Shown here piece by piece: positions 35,246-43,504 of a stretch of DNA of 64,000 bases. The position numbers and the translations under genes were made by a program. Location: contig JADZAN010000002.1 in the NCBI GenBank assembly GCA_020852815.1, positions 372,001 through 436,000 of the forward strand, read 5' to 3'. Position 1 is the stretch's first letter. Each line of letters opens with the position of its first letter. The notes under the pieces are model-generated. The model saw only the letters and a list, made by a program, of their open reading frames with translations. It did not search any database and was not told the origin of the DNA. This DNA is from Gemmatimonadaceae bacterium (GTDB lineage: Bacteria > Gemmatimonadota > Gemmatimonadetes > Gemmatimonadales > Gemmatimonadaceae).

Positions 35246-35351
35246 CATGCAATTGTCACAGGACGCGGCCAGGAGTCGCTCAACGCCCTGCGTATGGAGG
35301 AATAGCGAATGGGGGCGCCGCCGACAAGCGCGCCCTCTCGACGCGCGGCGT

Positions 35352-35405
35352 CTCAACGGCGCGCGGCGCCTCAACGGCGCGCGGCGCCTCGACGGCGCGC
35401 GATCC
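35352..35405. repeat. Three tandem 18-bp repeats
   Basis: Two identical 18-bp units, CTCAACGGCGCGCGGCGC (35352-35369 and 35370-35387), are followed by a third copy with differences (CTCGACGGCGCGCGATCC) and preceded by a shorter relative near 35336. They lie directly after the stop of the receiver-like gene, in the space between it and the metH promoter. Confidence 0.85.
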
Positions 35406-35406
35406 C

Positions 35407-35829
35407 CTACGGCAGCTTCGGGGCGCGCCGCTCGGGCGGGGTGTCGAATCGCACGCGACCGCTCTCCCGCGCCCGCGCGCGCACGTACTGCGCGAGCGCC
35501 GCCAGTCGTTGGCGTTCCAACGGAAGCGCGAGATCGGCCAGGGTCTGGCGCGCGATCCCGTGGGCGAGTGCGAGGTTCGCCGTCTGGTCGCTCGTCGTGC
35601 GGTAGAGGACGAAGGCTCCCCCCGAGGCCAGCGGGATCCGCGCCGCCGCTTCGCCACCGTCAGGCGCCACCGAGTCGCGATCGATCACGACCAGGAGCGG
35701 CGGGACCGTCTGCGCCAGTTCCTCCGCCTCGGCCACCGAGTGCGTGACCTGCACCTTGTGCCCGGCGCCGGCCAGGAGTTGCGCCAGCCCCTCGAGCAGT
35801 GCGTCGTCGCTCCCGATGAGGAAGAGCAT
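35407..35829 (-). CDS. Receiver-like protein with degenerate active site
   Basis: A 140-residue single-domain protein resembling a response regulator receiver. It has an N-terminal strand and acidic pair (MLFLIGSDDA), a helix (LLEGLAQLLAGAGHKV), a strand 3 with an Asp at the phosphorylation position (LLVVIDRDS), and a Thr/Ser after strand 4 (FVLYRTTSD). The Lys that normally precedes Pro after strand 5 appears to be replaced (LALPLE instead of KP), so signalling by the usual chemistry is doubtful. No output domain follows; the tail (ARESGRVRFDTPPERRAPKLP) is basic and disordered. It is 3 bases downstream of the DUF167 gene and is probably co-transcribed with it and yggT. Confidence 0.75.
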   Translation of the reverse strand: MLFLIGSDDALLEGLAQLLAGAGHKVQVTHSVAEAEELAQTVPPLLVVIDRDSVAPDGGEAAARIPLASGGAFVLYRTTSDQTANLALAHGIARQTLADLALPLERQRLAALAQYVRARARESGRVRFDTPPERRAPKLP

Positions 35830-35832
35830 CGC

Positions 35833-36165
35833 TCAGCGCCCCTCCACCAAGCGCTCGACCGCCGACGGCGATAGCCCCGCGACCTCGACAACCTTGGATC
35901 GCGAGGCGTCGCCGGCAACGATTCGGATCATGCGGCGCGGGACGTCGAGCACGTCGGCCAGAAACTTCACGAGGGCCTCATTGGCCGCCCCTTCGACGGG
36001 CGGCGCCTGCAGTCGCACCTTGAGCGCTCCTTGCTGGACGCCCGCGAGCTCCGTTCGCGAGGCGCGTGGCTGCACGCGCACGGGGAAGCGTACCGCCCCC
36101 GCACGCTCTTCCACCGTGACCGCGCTCACCTTGCCGGCGCCCGCCGCCTTGGCGGCATGGGTCAC
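35833..36165 (-). CDS. yggU: DUF167 (YggU) family protein
   Basis: A 110-residue protein of the DUF167/YggU family, small alpha/beta proteins of unknown function. The core (about 22-105) has the family pattern RFPVRVQPRASRTELAGVQQ, LKVRLQAPPVEGAANEALV and RIVAGDASRSKVVEVAG. The start is a GTG at 36165 that overlaps the yggT stop (GTGA); it adds an Ala/Lys-rich lead of about 20 residues. An internal GTG nearer the core is possible. Pairing with yggT is the standard bacterial arrangement (as in Escherichia coli yggT-yggU), which supports both calls. Confidence 0.92.
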   Translation of the reverse strand: MTHAAKAAGAGKVSAVTVEERAGAVRFPVRVQPRASRTELAGVQQGALKVRLQAPPVEGAANEALVKFLADVLDVPRRMIRIVAGDASRSKVVEVAGLSPSAVERLVEGR

Positions 36166-36752
36166 GTGAGCCCTACCAGGACCCGTTCCAGGAGCCCCAG
36201 CAGCAGATAGGCGATGATCGGTGTGATGTCCACCATGCCCAGCGTTGGCACCACCTGACGCAACGGGCGCAGGATTGGCTCGGACAGCGTGAAGGCCCAC
36301 CGAACCCACGGGGAGTACGGCGACACGCGCACCCAGGAGCAGACCACGCGCACGATGAGCGCCAGTCGCAGCACCGCGAACGTCCACTGGATCAGCATGC
36401 GCAGGATCCCGCGCGACCCCGTCTGGGAGGCGAAGTAGAACGCCCCCGCCTGCTCGCGCACGAAGTCGAACAGCGACAGGAAGACGATCCCGCCCAAGAC
36501 GACGATCGCCAGCGACCACCACGGCGCGTTGCTCGGCAGCCCCCCCGCCCGGACGATCTGGCGCTCCACCGGCGCCATCAGCGGCTCCACGCTCTCGCGA
36601 AAGAAGCGGGCAACCTTTCCGAACGGGTTGAGACGTCGCGTGCGGACCAGCCAGTCGATCAGGCACACGAGCGCGAGCGCCGCCCCGGCGCCAAAGAGGG
36701 CGAGGCTGAGGATGCGGCGGACTGCGTCGAGGGCAAGGAGAAACGAAGGCAC
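36162..36752 (-). CDS. yggT: YggT family integral membrane protein
   Basis: A 196-residue membrane protein of the YggT (YlmG) family, with roles proposed in envelope function, ion homeostasis and cell division/nucleoid distribution. Hydrophobic segments lie at about 14-34, 80-98, 118-140 and 172-194. The conserved block RVVCSWVRVSPYSPWVRWAFTLSEPILRPLRQVVP, interrupted here only in description, carries the family's P-I-L-x-P-x-R motif before the last helix. The start is a GTG at 36752; there is no better in-frame ATG. It overlaps the DUF167 gene by 4 bases. Confidence 0.93.
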   Translation of the reverse strand: MPSFLLALDAVRRILSLALFGAGAALALVCLIDWLVRTRRLNPFGKVARFFRESVEPLMAPVERQIVRAGGLPSNAPWWSLAIVVLGGIVFLSLFDFVREQAGAFYFASQTGSRGILRMLIQWTFAVLRLALIVRVVCSWVRVSPYSPWVRWAFTLSEPILRPLRQVVPTLGMVDITPIIAYLLLGLLERVLVGLT

Positions 36753-36850
36753 GATGAATTCTCGCGGATCGCAGCGGGGGCATCAAGCGCGCCGTCGACG
36801 CACGCGCACGGTCAGGAGCGGCTGCACCGAATGCCACGGAGGTGGCCGAG

Positions 36851-38413
36851 TCAGACGGGACGCTCGGGTTTGAAGATCAGCTTGAGGACTCGTGCTACCC
36901 CGGAGAGTCGCTGCAGGATCGACCGACCGTGCGCCAGGCGCAGGTAGGCGTCGCCGCGCGCCGCGGTGTCGTCGCCGTAGCCAAACCACCACGGCTGCCG
37001 CCACCCGGTGAACAGGTCATCTACCACGGTCTGCGTGCGCACGCACTCCTCCAGCCCCAACACGCCGTGCGCCCGCCCGGAGCCGCTCGCCTTCATGCCG
37101 CCGTGCGGCACCTCGGCCACTCCCGCAATCAACGTCACGTCGTTGATCACCACCGTCCCCGCCTGCAACCGCGACGCGATGCGCTGCGCGCGGCCGCGGT
37201 TGCGGCTCCACACGCTCGCGCTCAACCCGAATGGCGACGCATTTGCCAACGCGATTGCTTCCTCGTCGTCGCGCACCGCGACGATGGGGAGGAGGGGGCC
37301 GAACGTTTCCTCGTGCAGCGCTCGTGCAGCTGGCGGAACATCGAGCAGGAGCGTGGGCGGAAAGACGCCGCCAGAGGCCTGGTGCCCGGGGCGACCCTCG
37401 CCCCAGGCGCGCCACGCCCGCGCCCCGCGCGCCGTGGCGTCGTCGCGCTGCGATGCCAGCACCGACTCCTGCGAGTGCTGGATGAGCGCCCCCACGTCGT
37501 ACGTCCCGCCGCCGGCGCTCCTCGGCAGCAGGGCGCCAACTCGCTGCTGCAGCGCTGCGACGAAGCGGTCGTGGATCGACGCGGCGACGAAGACCCGCTT
37601 TGGCGCCACGCACGTTTGCCCGGCGTTGGCAAAGCGCCCCCACGTGAGCCCGCTCGCCGCGTGCTCCACGTCGGCGTCGTCGCACACGATGGCCGGATCG
37701 CTCCCGCCCAGTTCGAGCGCGCAGGGAATGAAGCGCTCAGCGCATGCCACGGCGACGCGGCGTCCGGTGGCCACCGAGCCCGTGAAGAAGACCTTGTCGA
37801 CGTCCGCCGACACGAGGGCCGCCCCCACCGCGCCGTCACCGGGGAGCACCTGCATTGCGCCTGGCGGGACGCCGGCTTCGTGCAGCAGCTCGCCCAGCAG
37901 CACCGCGCACGCAGGCGTCAGCTCGGACGGCTTGAGGATGACCGCGTTGCCCGCCACCAGCGCCGGGATGACGACCCCCGCCGGGAGCATGAACGGGTAG
38001 TTCCACGGCGCAATGACGGCCACCACGCCGTAGGGAACGTGCGAGATCGTGATGCGCTTGCGCCACAGCGCGAGCGTCGATGAGGTGAGGTGGCGGGGAG
38101 CCAGATGGCTCGGCGCCAGGCGCGCGTAGAAGCGCGCCAGGTCGAGCGACGTCGCGACCTCGGCCATTGTCGCTTCGGGAACCGGCTTCCCGTTCTCGCG
38201 GGAGATGAGCGCAGCCACCTCTTGTCGACGCTCGAACAGTCGTTGGCGAAAGCGCTCGACGATGGCTGCCCGCGCATCGGTGCCTAACGCCTGCCATGCG
38301 GGCTGGGCGGCGCGCGCCGCTGCCACGGTACGCGAGACTTCACCGGCGAGGCCGTCGCCGGCGAGACCGTCGCTCGGGGATGTCTCGGTTCCCATGGCGC
38401 GCGCTCCGCTCAT
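36851..38413 (-). CDS. NAD(P)-dependent aldehyde dehydrogenase
   Basis: A 520-residue aldehyde dehydrogenase oxidising an aldehyde to the acid. Family motifs appear in order: APWNYPFMLP (cofactor-binding loop), KPSELTP, FTGSVATGRRVA (Rossmann loop), LELGGSDPAIV (general-base Glu), GQTCVAPKRVF (nucleophilic Cys), EETFGPLLPIV and the C-terminal HGGMKASGSGR. About 50 residues after the core (WRQPWWFGYGDDTA...) form an extra tail. The substrate is not clear; succinate-semialdehyde and aromatic aldehyde dehydrogenases share these motifs. The ATG at 38413 overlaps the stop of the VanZ-like gene (ATGA), so the two are coupled, which is unexpected for a metabolic enzyme and a membrane protein. Confidence 0.94.
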   Translation of the reverse strand: MSGARAMGTETSPSDGLAGDGLAGEVSRTVAAARAAQPAWQALGTDARAAIVERFRQRLFERRQEVAALISRENGKPVPEATMAEVATSLDLARFYARLAPSHLAPRHLTSSTLALWRKRITISHVPYGVVAVIAPWNYPFMLPAGVVIPALVAGNAVILKPSELTPACAVLLGELLHEAGVPPGAMQVLPGDGAVGAALVSADVDKVFFTGSVATGRRVAVACAERFIPCALELGGSDPAIVCDDADVEHAASGLTWGRFANAGQTCVAPKRVFVAASIHDRFVAALQQRVGALLPRSAGGGTYDVGALIQHSQESVLASQRDDATARGARAWRAWGEGRPGHQASGGVFPPTLLLDVPPAARALHEETFGPLLPIVAVRDDEEAIALANASPFGLSASVWSRNRGRAQRIASRLQAGTVVINDVTLIAGVAEVPHGGMKASGSGRAHGVLGLEECVRTQTVVDDLFTGWRQPWWFGYGDDTAARGDAYLRLAHGRSILQRLSGVARVLKLIFKPERPV

Positions 38414-39675
38414 GTGCCATCCTCCGCCTGCAGTGACGGCTGCAACGCCCGGCGCTTCAGCCAGGGCGCGAGCCACGTGGCCAGCGCTGCACCCAGCAGC
38501 ACTCCTCCCCACTCGATCGGTGATGCTGGGGCAAAGTGCGCGGCCCACGGGATCACGGCCAGCCCGGCGGCCACACTCGCGACGGGGAGAAACGAGAGGG
38601 TGCGGCCGCGGCTGCCTGTCGTTGTCGGCCCCAGTCGCGCCAGCGCCCCCCAGAGGGCGCACGGAAAGACCAGCGCGCCAAGCCACACCGCCGACCACCA
38701 CACGTCGTGCGCTTCCATGGGATGCTCGAACGGCAGGAGCATCGACCAGCCGAGCGCGACCGAGAACGGCACCAGTCGCTCCACCGTCCCCGAGGGCCTC
38801 GAGACGCGCATACGCCACCCGTCGCGTTGCAGCTGCGCCTCCGCCGTCACGTTCTCTCCGGCGCCGCCCAGCGCACCGGCAACGGCGGCCGAGGGGGTAC
38901 GCAGGCGCAGGTATCGCGTGCGCAAGCTGGCGCGAAAGACGAAGCGCTCGCCGCTCGCCCCCAGGAGAAACAGCTCCCAGCGCTCGCCACCGATGCGCGC
39001 TATAGCCGAGGTGCGCTGCGGTGCATGCCCACTCAGGAACTCGATGCGTGGCACGGCCTCATAACGGAGATAAGCGGTGCGCACCGAGTCGGGGATGGCG
39101 ATGAGGCCGTACGGAATGGGGATGCGGTTCACGGCGAACGTGGCGAGGTGACCGGAGTACGGCTCGAACTGCTGGTGCTGCGGCGTCCACTGCCCCCACA
39201 GCAGCATGCGCGGGAGCGCGGGACGCAGGAGCCAGGCGGTGGCCGCCATGATCAGCAGCGCAGCGGCCGCGAAGCCCATCGACGCGCATTGCGCCTGACG
39301 GCGTTCCGACGCGACCAGGGGACGCCAGTGCGCCATGGTCCACGCCCCGATCGCCCCGCCGAGCGTGTTGGTGAGCAGGTCGGAGATCGTCGCATCGCGG
39401 CCGGCGATCACCGCGAACTGCAAGCTCTCGATCGCCAGCGACGTCGCCAAGCAGGTGACAATCGCCTGTCGCCACGACATCCCCGCAAACGCCAGCGCCC
39501 AGCCCAGGGGGAGAAAGAGCGCGACGTTCAGGATCACGTCGACCGTTCCCAGGCTCCCGCACACCAGGCAGAACATGGGAGTCGAGGCCTCGGCAATCGT
39601 CCCCGGCGACAGCGTCGCCATGGCGATGCCGCCCAGGACCACCAGTGCGGGGAGCGAGCGCGCCAGGCGAGTCAC
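38410..39675 (-). CDS. VanZ-like membrane protein with extracytoplasmic beta-sandwich insert
   Basis: A protein of about 421 residues. The N-terminal VanZ-like domain (about 5-125) has hydrophobic segments and the conserved stretch SLAIESLQFAVIAGRDATISDL. A long extracytoplasmic region (about 165-300) follows, looking like a laminin-G/concanavalin-type sandwich (GQWTPQHQQFEPYSGHLA, VNRIPIPYG). More transmembrane helices close the chain (about 335-410). VanZ family members occur in glycopeptide resistance (teicoplanin) and very often in exopolysaccharide/exosortase loci; the neighbours here favour the latter. The start is a GTG at 39675, the first start after the stop of the upstream membrane glycosyltransferase. 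It overlaps the aldehyde dehydrogenase start. Confidence 0.84.
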   Translation of the reverse strand: MTRLARSLPALVVLGGIAMATLSPGTIAEASTPMFCLVCGSLGTVDVILNVALFLPLGWALAFAGMSWRQAIVTCLATSLAIESLQFAVIAGRDATISDLLTNTLGGAIGAWTMAHWRPLVASERRQAQCASMGFAAAALLIMAATAWLLRPALPRMLLWGQWTPQHQQFEPYSGHLATFAVNRIPIPYGLIAIPDSVRTAYLRYEAVPRIEFLSGHAPQRTSAIARIGGERWELFLLGASGERFVFRASLRTRYLRLRTPSAAVAGALGGAGENVTAEAQLQRDGWRMRVSRPSGTVERLVPFSVALGWSMLLPFEHPMEAHDVWWSAVWLGALVFPCALWGALARLGPTTTGSRGRTLSFLPVASVAAGLAVIPWAAHFAPASPIEWGGVLLGAALATWLAPWLKRRALQPSLQAEDGT

Positions 39676-39685
39676 GCGAAGCTCG

Positions 39686-41320
39686 TCACGGGCGCCTGGG
39701 GTTTGCCACGCGGTTGGGGGCGAGCGCGCGGCAGCTCGCTCCCCCGTCGTCGCCCTCACCGGGGGCGCGCAGGTGCAATACCATCGCCCGGTCCGAGACC
39801 GAGTGCACGACGTCGAAGTCGCGACAGGCGCGCGCCAGCAGGTCGTTGTGCAGCCATTGCCAGACGCCCACCGGGGCCACGATCGCGTACGCGACCTCGC
39901 GCGCGCGCAGATACGCCGCCAGCGAGTCGGGGTGCTCGCGCAGGGCGCGGTCCTCGTTGATGGTGCGACGCCCCGTATGCCAATAGAACGCACGCTCCTT
40001 TGACGTGAAGAGGCGCGCCGTGGGCGGAGTTGAATCGCGCACCCAGGCGGCGAGGCGCATCGACTCCCGTTCGTCGGGCGACAGGCACGTGGGAGCGTCG
40101 ACCGGGTGTGAGCGGTCACACGCGCGCATCGCGGCGACGGCCCGCGCATCGCGCGCCAGCGCTCCCGCCAGCAGCAACGCGGCGATGGCCGGGACCACCC
40201 AGCGGCGGACCGACGGAAGCCATCGCTCGCCGCACCATGCGCACCCCGCCAGCAGCAACGTGAACAGCAGCGCCGTCACCGGCGTCAGGAAGCGCGGCGT
40301 GGCGTGGCGCCACACGAGCAGGAGCGCCGCGTACGCGGCGAGGAAGGCGACGAGGGCGGGCCAGCGCCGGCGCAGGACGCCAACACCCGCGGCACCGAAG
40401 CCGAGCGTCGCGACCAGCCACGCCACGTTGTCCACGCGCGTTCCCGGGACGACTGCCAGCGCCAGGGCGTCGGGGAGCATGCGCAGGAGGTACAGCCGCG
40501 CGCGTCCGGGCATGCGCCCGAGCATCTCCAGAAGGAACGACCGCCCCGCGTCGCGCCCGCGCGCACCGATGTCGGCAATGTAGAGGCGGCGGCTTCCAGG
40601 GTCTGGCGCGGCAAACGTCCACGCCAGCCATCCGCCGACGGTGACGAGCGCGACGCTGCCAAACCAGACGGCGCGTCGATAGCGCCCTCGCGCGACCCAA
40701 TAGGCAAAGAGCGCCGGGATGAAGACGACTCCCGCCGTCCGGGTCAGCGCCGCGAGGTAGACCGCAATCCCCGCCAGGAGCGCGTAGCGCGGCGACTCAT
40801 CCTCGCGCACCAGCGCCCAGAGCGCGAGCGTCACCAGCAGGGTGAAGGGTGCCTCGGCCATGAGGTTCCCGCCAATCCAGAGCATCCCCGGATTGAACGC
40901 CGTCACCACGAGCGCGGCGAGCGCGACCTGTTCACCAACGGCGCGCCGCGCGGCATCGTGGAACAGCAGCAACGTCGCGGCCGAGCAACAGGCCATCAGG
41001 GCGTAGAGGACGTCGAGACGGTCGCCCACCGGCCACCCGACCACCGCCAGCAGCAATGGATAGAGGGGCGGGAAGCGCGCGTGGATCGGCGCCGCGATGT
41101 CCTGCACCTCGCGATACGAGAAGTGGCGCAACTCGCGGGCGAGGAGTAGATACGTCGCATCGTCCTCGCCAAACACGATACCAGGGGAGCGCAGGTACCA
41201 GGCAAGCACCGCGTGGGAGACGACGATCGTCAGCGCCAGTGCCCTCGCCATCGAGGCGTCGTACAGAAAGCTGGCCCCGCGCTCTCGCGGCATCGCCAAT
41301 GTCGGTCCGCTCACGCGCAT
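39686..41320 (-). CDS. GT39/ArnT-like integral membrane glycosyltransferase
   Basis: A membrane protein of about 544 residues with roughly 10-12 hydrophobic segments, of the glycosyltransferase 39/83 (ArnT, protein O-mannosyltransferase) superfamily. These use polyprenyl-phosphate sugars on the outer face of the membrane. The first extracytoplasmic loop has the acidic motif GEDDATYLLLAREL expected for catalysis, and FPPLYPLLLAVVGWPVG follows helix 2. The C-terminal soluble domain (about 400-544) includes FYWHTGRRTINED. The ATG at 41320 is chosen; upstream in-frame codons are His/Arg-rich and unlikely to be translated. It lies 10 bases before the VanZ-like gene. The acceptor glycan or lipid is unknown. 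Confidence 0.86.
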   Translation of the reverse strand: MRVSGPTLAMPRERGASFLYDASMARALALTIVVSHAVLAWYLRSPGIVFGEDDATYLLLARELRHFSYREVQDIAAPIHARFPPLYPLLLAVVGWPVGDRLDVLYALMACCSAATLLLFHDAARRAVGEQVALAALVVTAFNPGMLWIGGNLMAEAPFTLLVTLALWALVREDESPRYALLAGIAVYLAALTRTAGVVFIPALFAYWVARGRYRRAVWFGSVALVTVGGWLAWTFAAPDPGSRRLYIADIGARGRDAGRSFLLEMLGRMPGRARLYLLRMLPDALALAVVPGTRVDNVAWLVATLGFGAAGVGVLRRRWPALVAFLAAYAALLLVWRHATPRFLTPVTALLFTLLLAGCAWCGERWLPSVRRWVVPAIAALLLAGALARDARAVAAMRACDRSHPVDAPTCLSPDERESMRLAAWVRDSTPPTARLFTSKERAFYWHTGRRTINEDRALREHPDSLAAYLRAREVAYAIVAPVGVWQWLHNDLLARACRDFDVVHSVSDRAMVLHLRAPGEGDDGGASCRALAPNRVANPRRP

Positions 41321-41795
41321 CCCCGCGCGCCACTCGGTCGTCGCGACGATAGCGACGGCCGGCGAGTCGTGCAGACGCCGCCCTGGGGACGACGCTCGAT
41401 GGCAATGGGCATGACGGCGGCGGGAACGGGGCTGCGACGGGGTGAAAAAGAAGCGATCAGGTCGATCTGCACGCCCCGTACCGGTCGGATGTGACAACCG
41501 TCACCAATCGTCCGGCGGGGGCATCGCAACATGCGCGGGTGACACGCGCAATGGAATCTTCAGCGGCACGGACAGTGCAAACACACCCCGGTTACCGACT
41601 TGCTCGGCTGGCAAATGACTGGGCGCCACGCGATCATTCACGCCACGACTCTGCCCGTTCGACGGCACGACAACGACGCATCACACCTCGCTTGTCACCC
41701 TTTCTCTCACCCGACGACCGCCTGATCTCCGTTCGCCACCGCTCCCCGTCATCACGTTCTCGTCCGACGTACCGAGCCCGAACCGGCGCGACCCA
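41321..41795. promoter_or_regulatory. 475-base divergent intergenic region with an inverted repeat
   Basis: This space separates the minus-strand membrane glycosyltransferase from the plus-strand polysaccharide genes. It is somewhat less GC-rich than its surroundings and should hold both promoters, although no clear -35/-10 pair stands out. GTGAC-AACC-GTCAC (41491-41504) is a perfect inverted repeat and a candidate operator. Reading frames here give only Arg/Ser/Pro-rich sequence; I see no gene. Confidence 0.45.
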
Positions 41796-43481
41796 GTGAG
41801 CGCCGCCGGAGTCTCGAGCTTGGGGGTGAACGAACGGGCTCCCGATTCGACCATTCGCCTCGCGCTGGTTGCGGATTCATGGGAGCAGCCGCGATGGGTG
41901 GTGCAGGGGATCGAGGAAGCGGTGGTGGCTGGGGTGGTGACGATCGTCGCCGTCGGCATGGTCGCGGGGGGCGGGAAGGGACGGGACAACCGCCCGTTCC
42001 TTCGGCGTGCCTACGACGTCTTCGATCGCACGCGCTTCCGCCCGCCCTCCGAGCCCTTCGACACCGCGTCGCTGAAGCCAGTCGCCGGTCCTGTGCAGGT
42101 AACCACCATCACGCCGCCGGCAACGATAGGTGACGCGATGAGTGCTGCGTCGGCCGATGTCATCCTCGTCCTGTCAGACGCGGTGGCGCCGGGCGCGTGT
42201 GCCCGCTACGCGCGGGAAGGCGCTGCGGTCTTCGCGCTGGGCGGCATCCGCGGGACTGCCAGTCCGGACGTGGGATTCCGCGAGGTCGTGACCGGCGAGT
42301 CGGTGATCAACGTGCGCCTCGAACTGATCGCCCCCGACGGCCAACAGACGGCGCAGGCAATCGAGTCGATGACCAACACGCACGTCTTTTCGGCGGGGCG
42401 TACGCGCGCCATCGCGGCGCTTCAGGCGGTTGGTCTCCTGCAGCGACTGGCGCGCGCGATCCTTCACGAGCGCACGGCGGCGGCAACGCGCGGGGAACAG
42501 GCCAATCCGGTCGCGGTGTACCCCCCGCCGAATGCGGGCGGGAAGGCGGCTCCTGCGCTTCCACCACTCGCGCCGTCGCTCGCTGGGCTCGGAATGCGCT
42601 ACCTGCGCTACGTCTCGGGTGCGCGCCAGACGCGCGACCAGTGGTACCTGGCCTATCATCGGAGCGCTGGCGCTACGACGGCTGCGCCGTCCGCGGCCGA
42701 GGTGGCGTTGGCACCGGAGATCGACCTTGCACGCTACAACGTCATCGCTCCCCCTGCCGATCGTTTCTGGGCCGATCCCTTTCCGCTCTGCGTCGGCGGC
42801 AAGGAGTACCTCCTCATCGAGGAACTCATCTTCGCCGAGGGGGTGGGGACGCTGGCCGTCCTGGAGCTGGGCGCAGATGGTCCGGTGGGGACAGCGACCA
42901 CGATCCTGAAGAAGCCGTATCACCTGTCATATCCCTACATCTTCACGTACGAAGGGACGACCTATCTTCTCCCCGAAACGGCTCTCGAGGGGCGTCTCGA
43001 GCTGTATCGCGCCGTGCGTGCGCCGTACGAGTGGGTCTTCGATCGCACGTTGATCGAGGGGCCGATGCTCATGGATGCGACGATCGAGGCGATCGATGGG
43101 CGATGGTGGATGTTTGCCTGTGAGGCGCGTCCGCAGCGGCAGCCGTGGACCGACCTCCTCCTGTATTACGCCGACTCGCCGCTGGGACCGTGGACGCCGC
43201 ATCCCAGGAGCCCGGTCGTCTCCGATGTGCGATATGCGCGTCCGGCGGGGCGTCTCTTTCGGCGTGACGGTGCGCTCCTCCGGCCGGCGCAGGATTGCTC
43301 CCGCACGTACGGCGGGGCCATCTCGCTGCGTCGCATCGTCACGCTCACCCCGACCGACTATGCGGAAGTGGAGGAGCAGTACTTGGCCGGTGGGGAGGAG
43401 CGTGGCATCAGCGGTCCGCACACGCTCAATCGCGCTGGTGCGCTGAGCGTGATCGACCTCAAGCGGCGCGTCAGGCGTTGA
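41796..43481 (+). CDS. GINT1-like beta-propeller protein with formyltransferase-like N-terminal half
   Basis: A 561-residue two-part protein. The C-terminal half (about 300-555) has the pattern of the glucosamine inositolphosphorylceramide transferase N-terminal propeller domain: DRFWADPFPL, YLLIEELIF, YHLSYPYIFTYEGTTYLLPET, LYRAVRAPYEW and MDATIEAIDGRWWMF. Related five-bladed folds occur in GH43-type enzymes. The N-terminal half (about 20-220) resembles a Rossmann-like hydrolase/formyltransferase fold (RLALVADSWEQPRW, DVILVLSDAV, GVNVRLELIAPDG-like strands). In bacteria such proteins sit in glycan loci and their reaction is unknown; transfer of a sugar or acyl group is a guess. The start is a GTG at 41796. 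Three genes on the same strand follow. Confidence 0.75.
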   Translation: MSAAGVSSLGVNERAPDSTIRLALVADSWEQPRWVVQGIEEAVVAGVVTIVAVGMVAGGGKGRDNRPFLRRAYDVFDRTRFRPPSEPFDTASLKPVAGPVQVTTITPPATIGDAMSAASADVILVLSDAVAPGACARYAREGAAVFALGGIRGTASPDVGFREVVTGESVINVRLELIAPDGQQTAQAIESMTNTHVFSAGRTRAIAALQAVGLLQRLARAILHERTAAATRGEQANPVAVYPPPNAGGKAAPALPPLAPSLAGLGMRYLRYVSGARQTRDQWYLAYHRSAGATTAAPSAAEVALAPEIDLARYNVIAPPADRFWADPFPLCVGGKEYLLIEELIFAEGVGTLAVLELGADGPVGTATTILKKPYHLSYPYIFTYEGTTYLLPETALEGRLELYRAVRAPYEWVFDRTLIEGPMLMDATIEAIDGRWWMFACEARPQRQPWTDLLLYYADSPLGPWTPHPRSPVVSDVRYARPAGRLFRRDGALLRPAQDCSRTYGGAISLRRIVTLTPTDYAEVEEQYLAGGEERGISGPHTLNRAGALSVIDLKRRVRR

Positions 43482-43504
43482 ACGGCGCGTCAGCGTCCGG
43501 CACC

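Noticed and set aside
38410-39675. Glycopeptide resistance gene vanZ
   Set aside because: Only the VanZ-like membrane domain is shared. There are no vanHAX genes, and the context is a polysaccharide locus.
41491-41799. 102-codon plus-strand frame before the GINT1-like gene
   Set aside because: Arg/Ser/Thr-rich, no domain, and it begins in the promoter region; the overlap with the next start is probably accidental.
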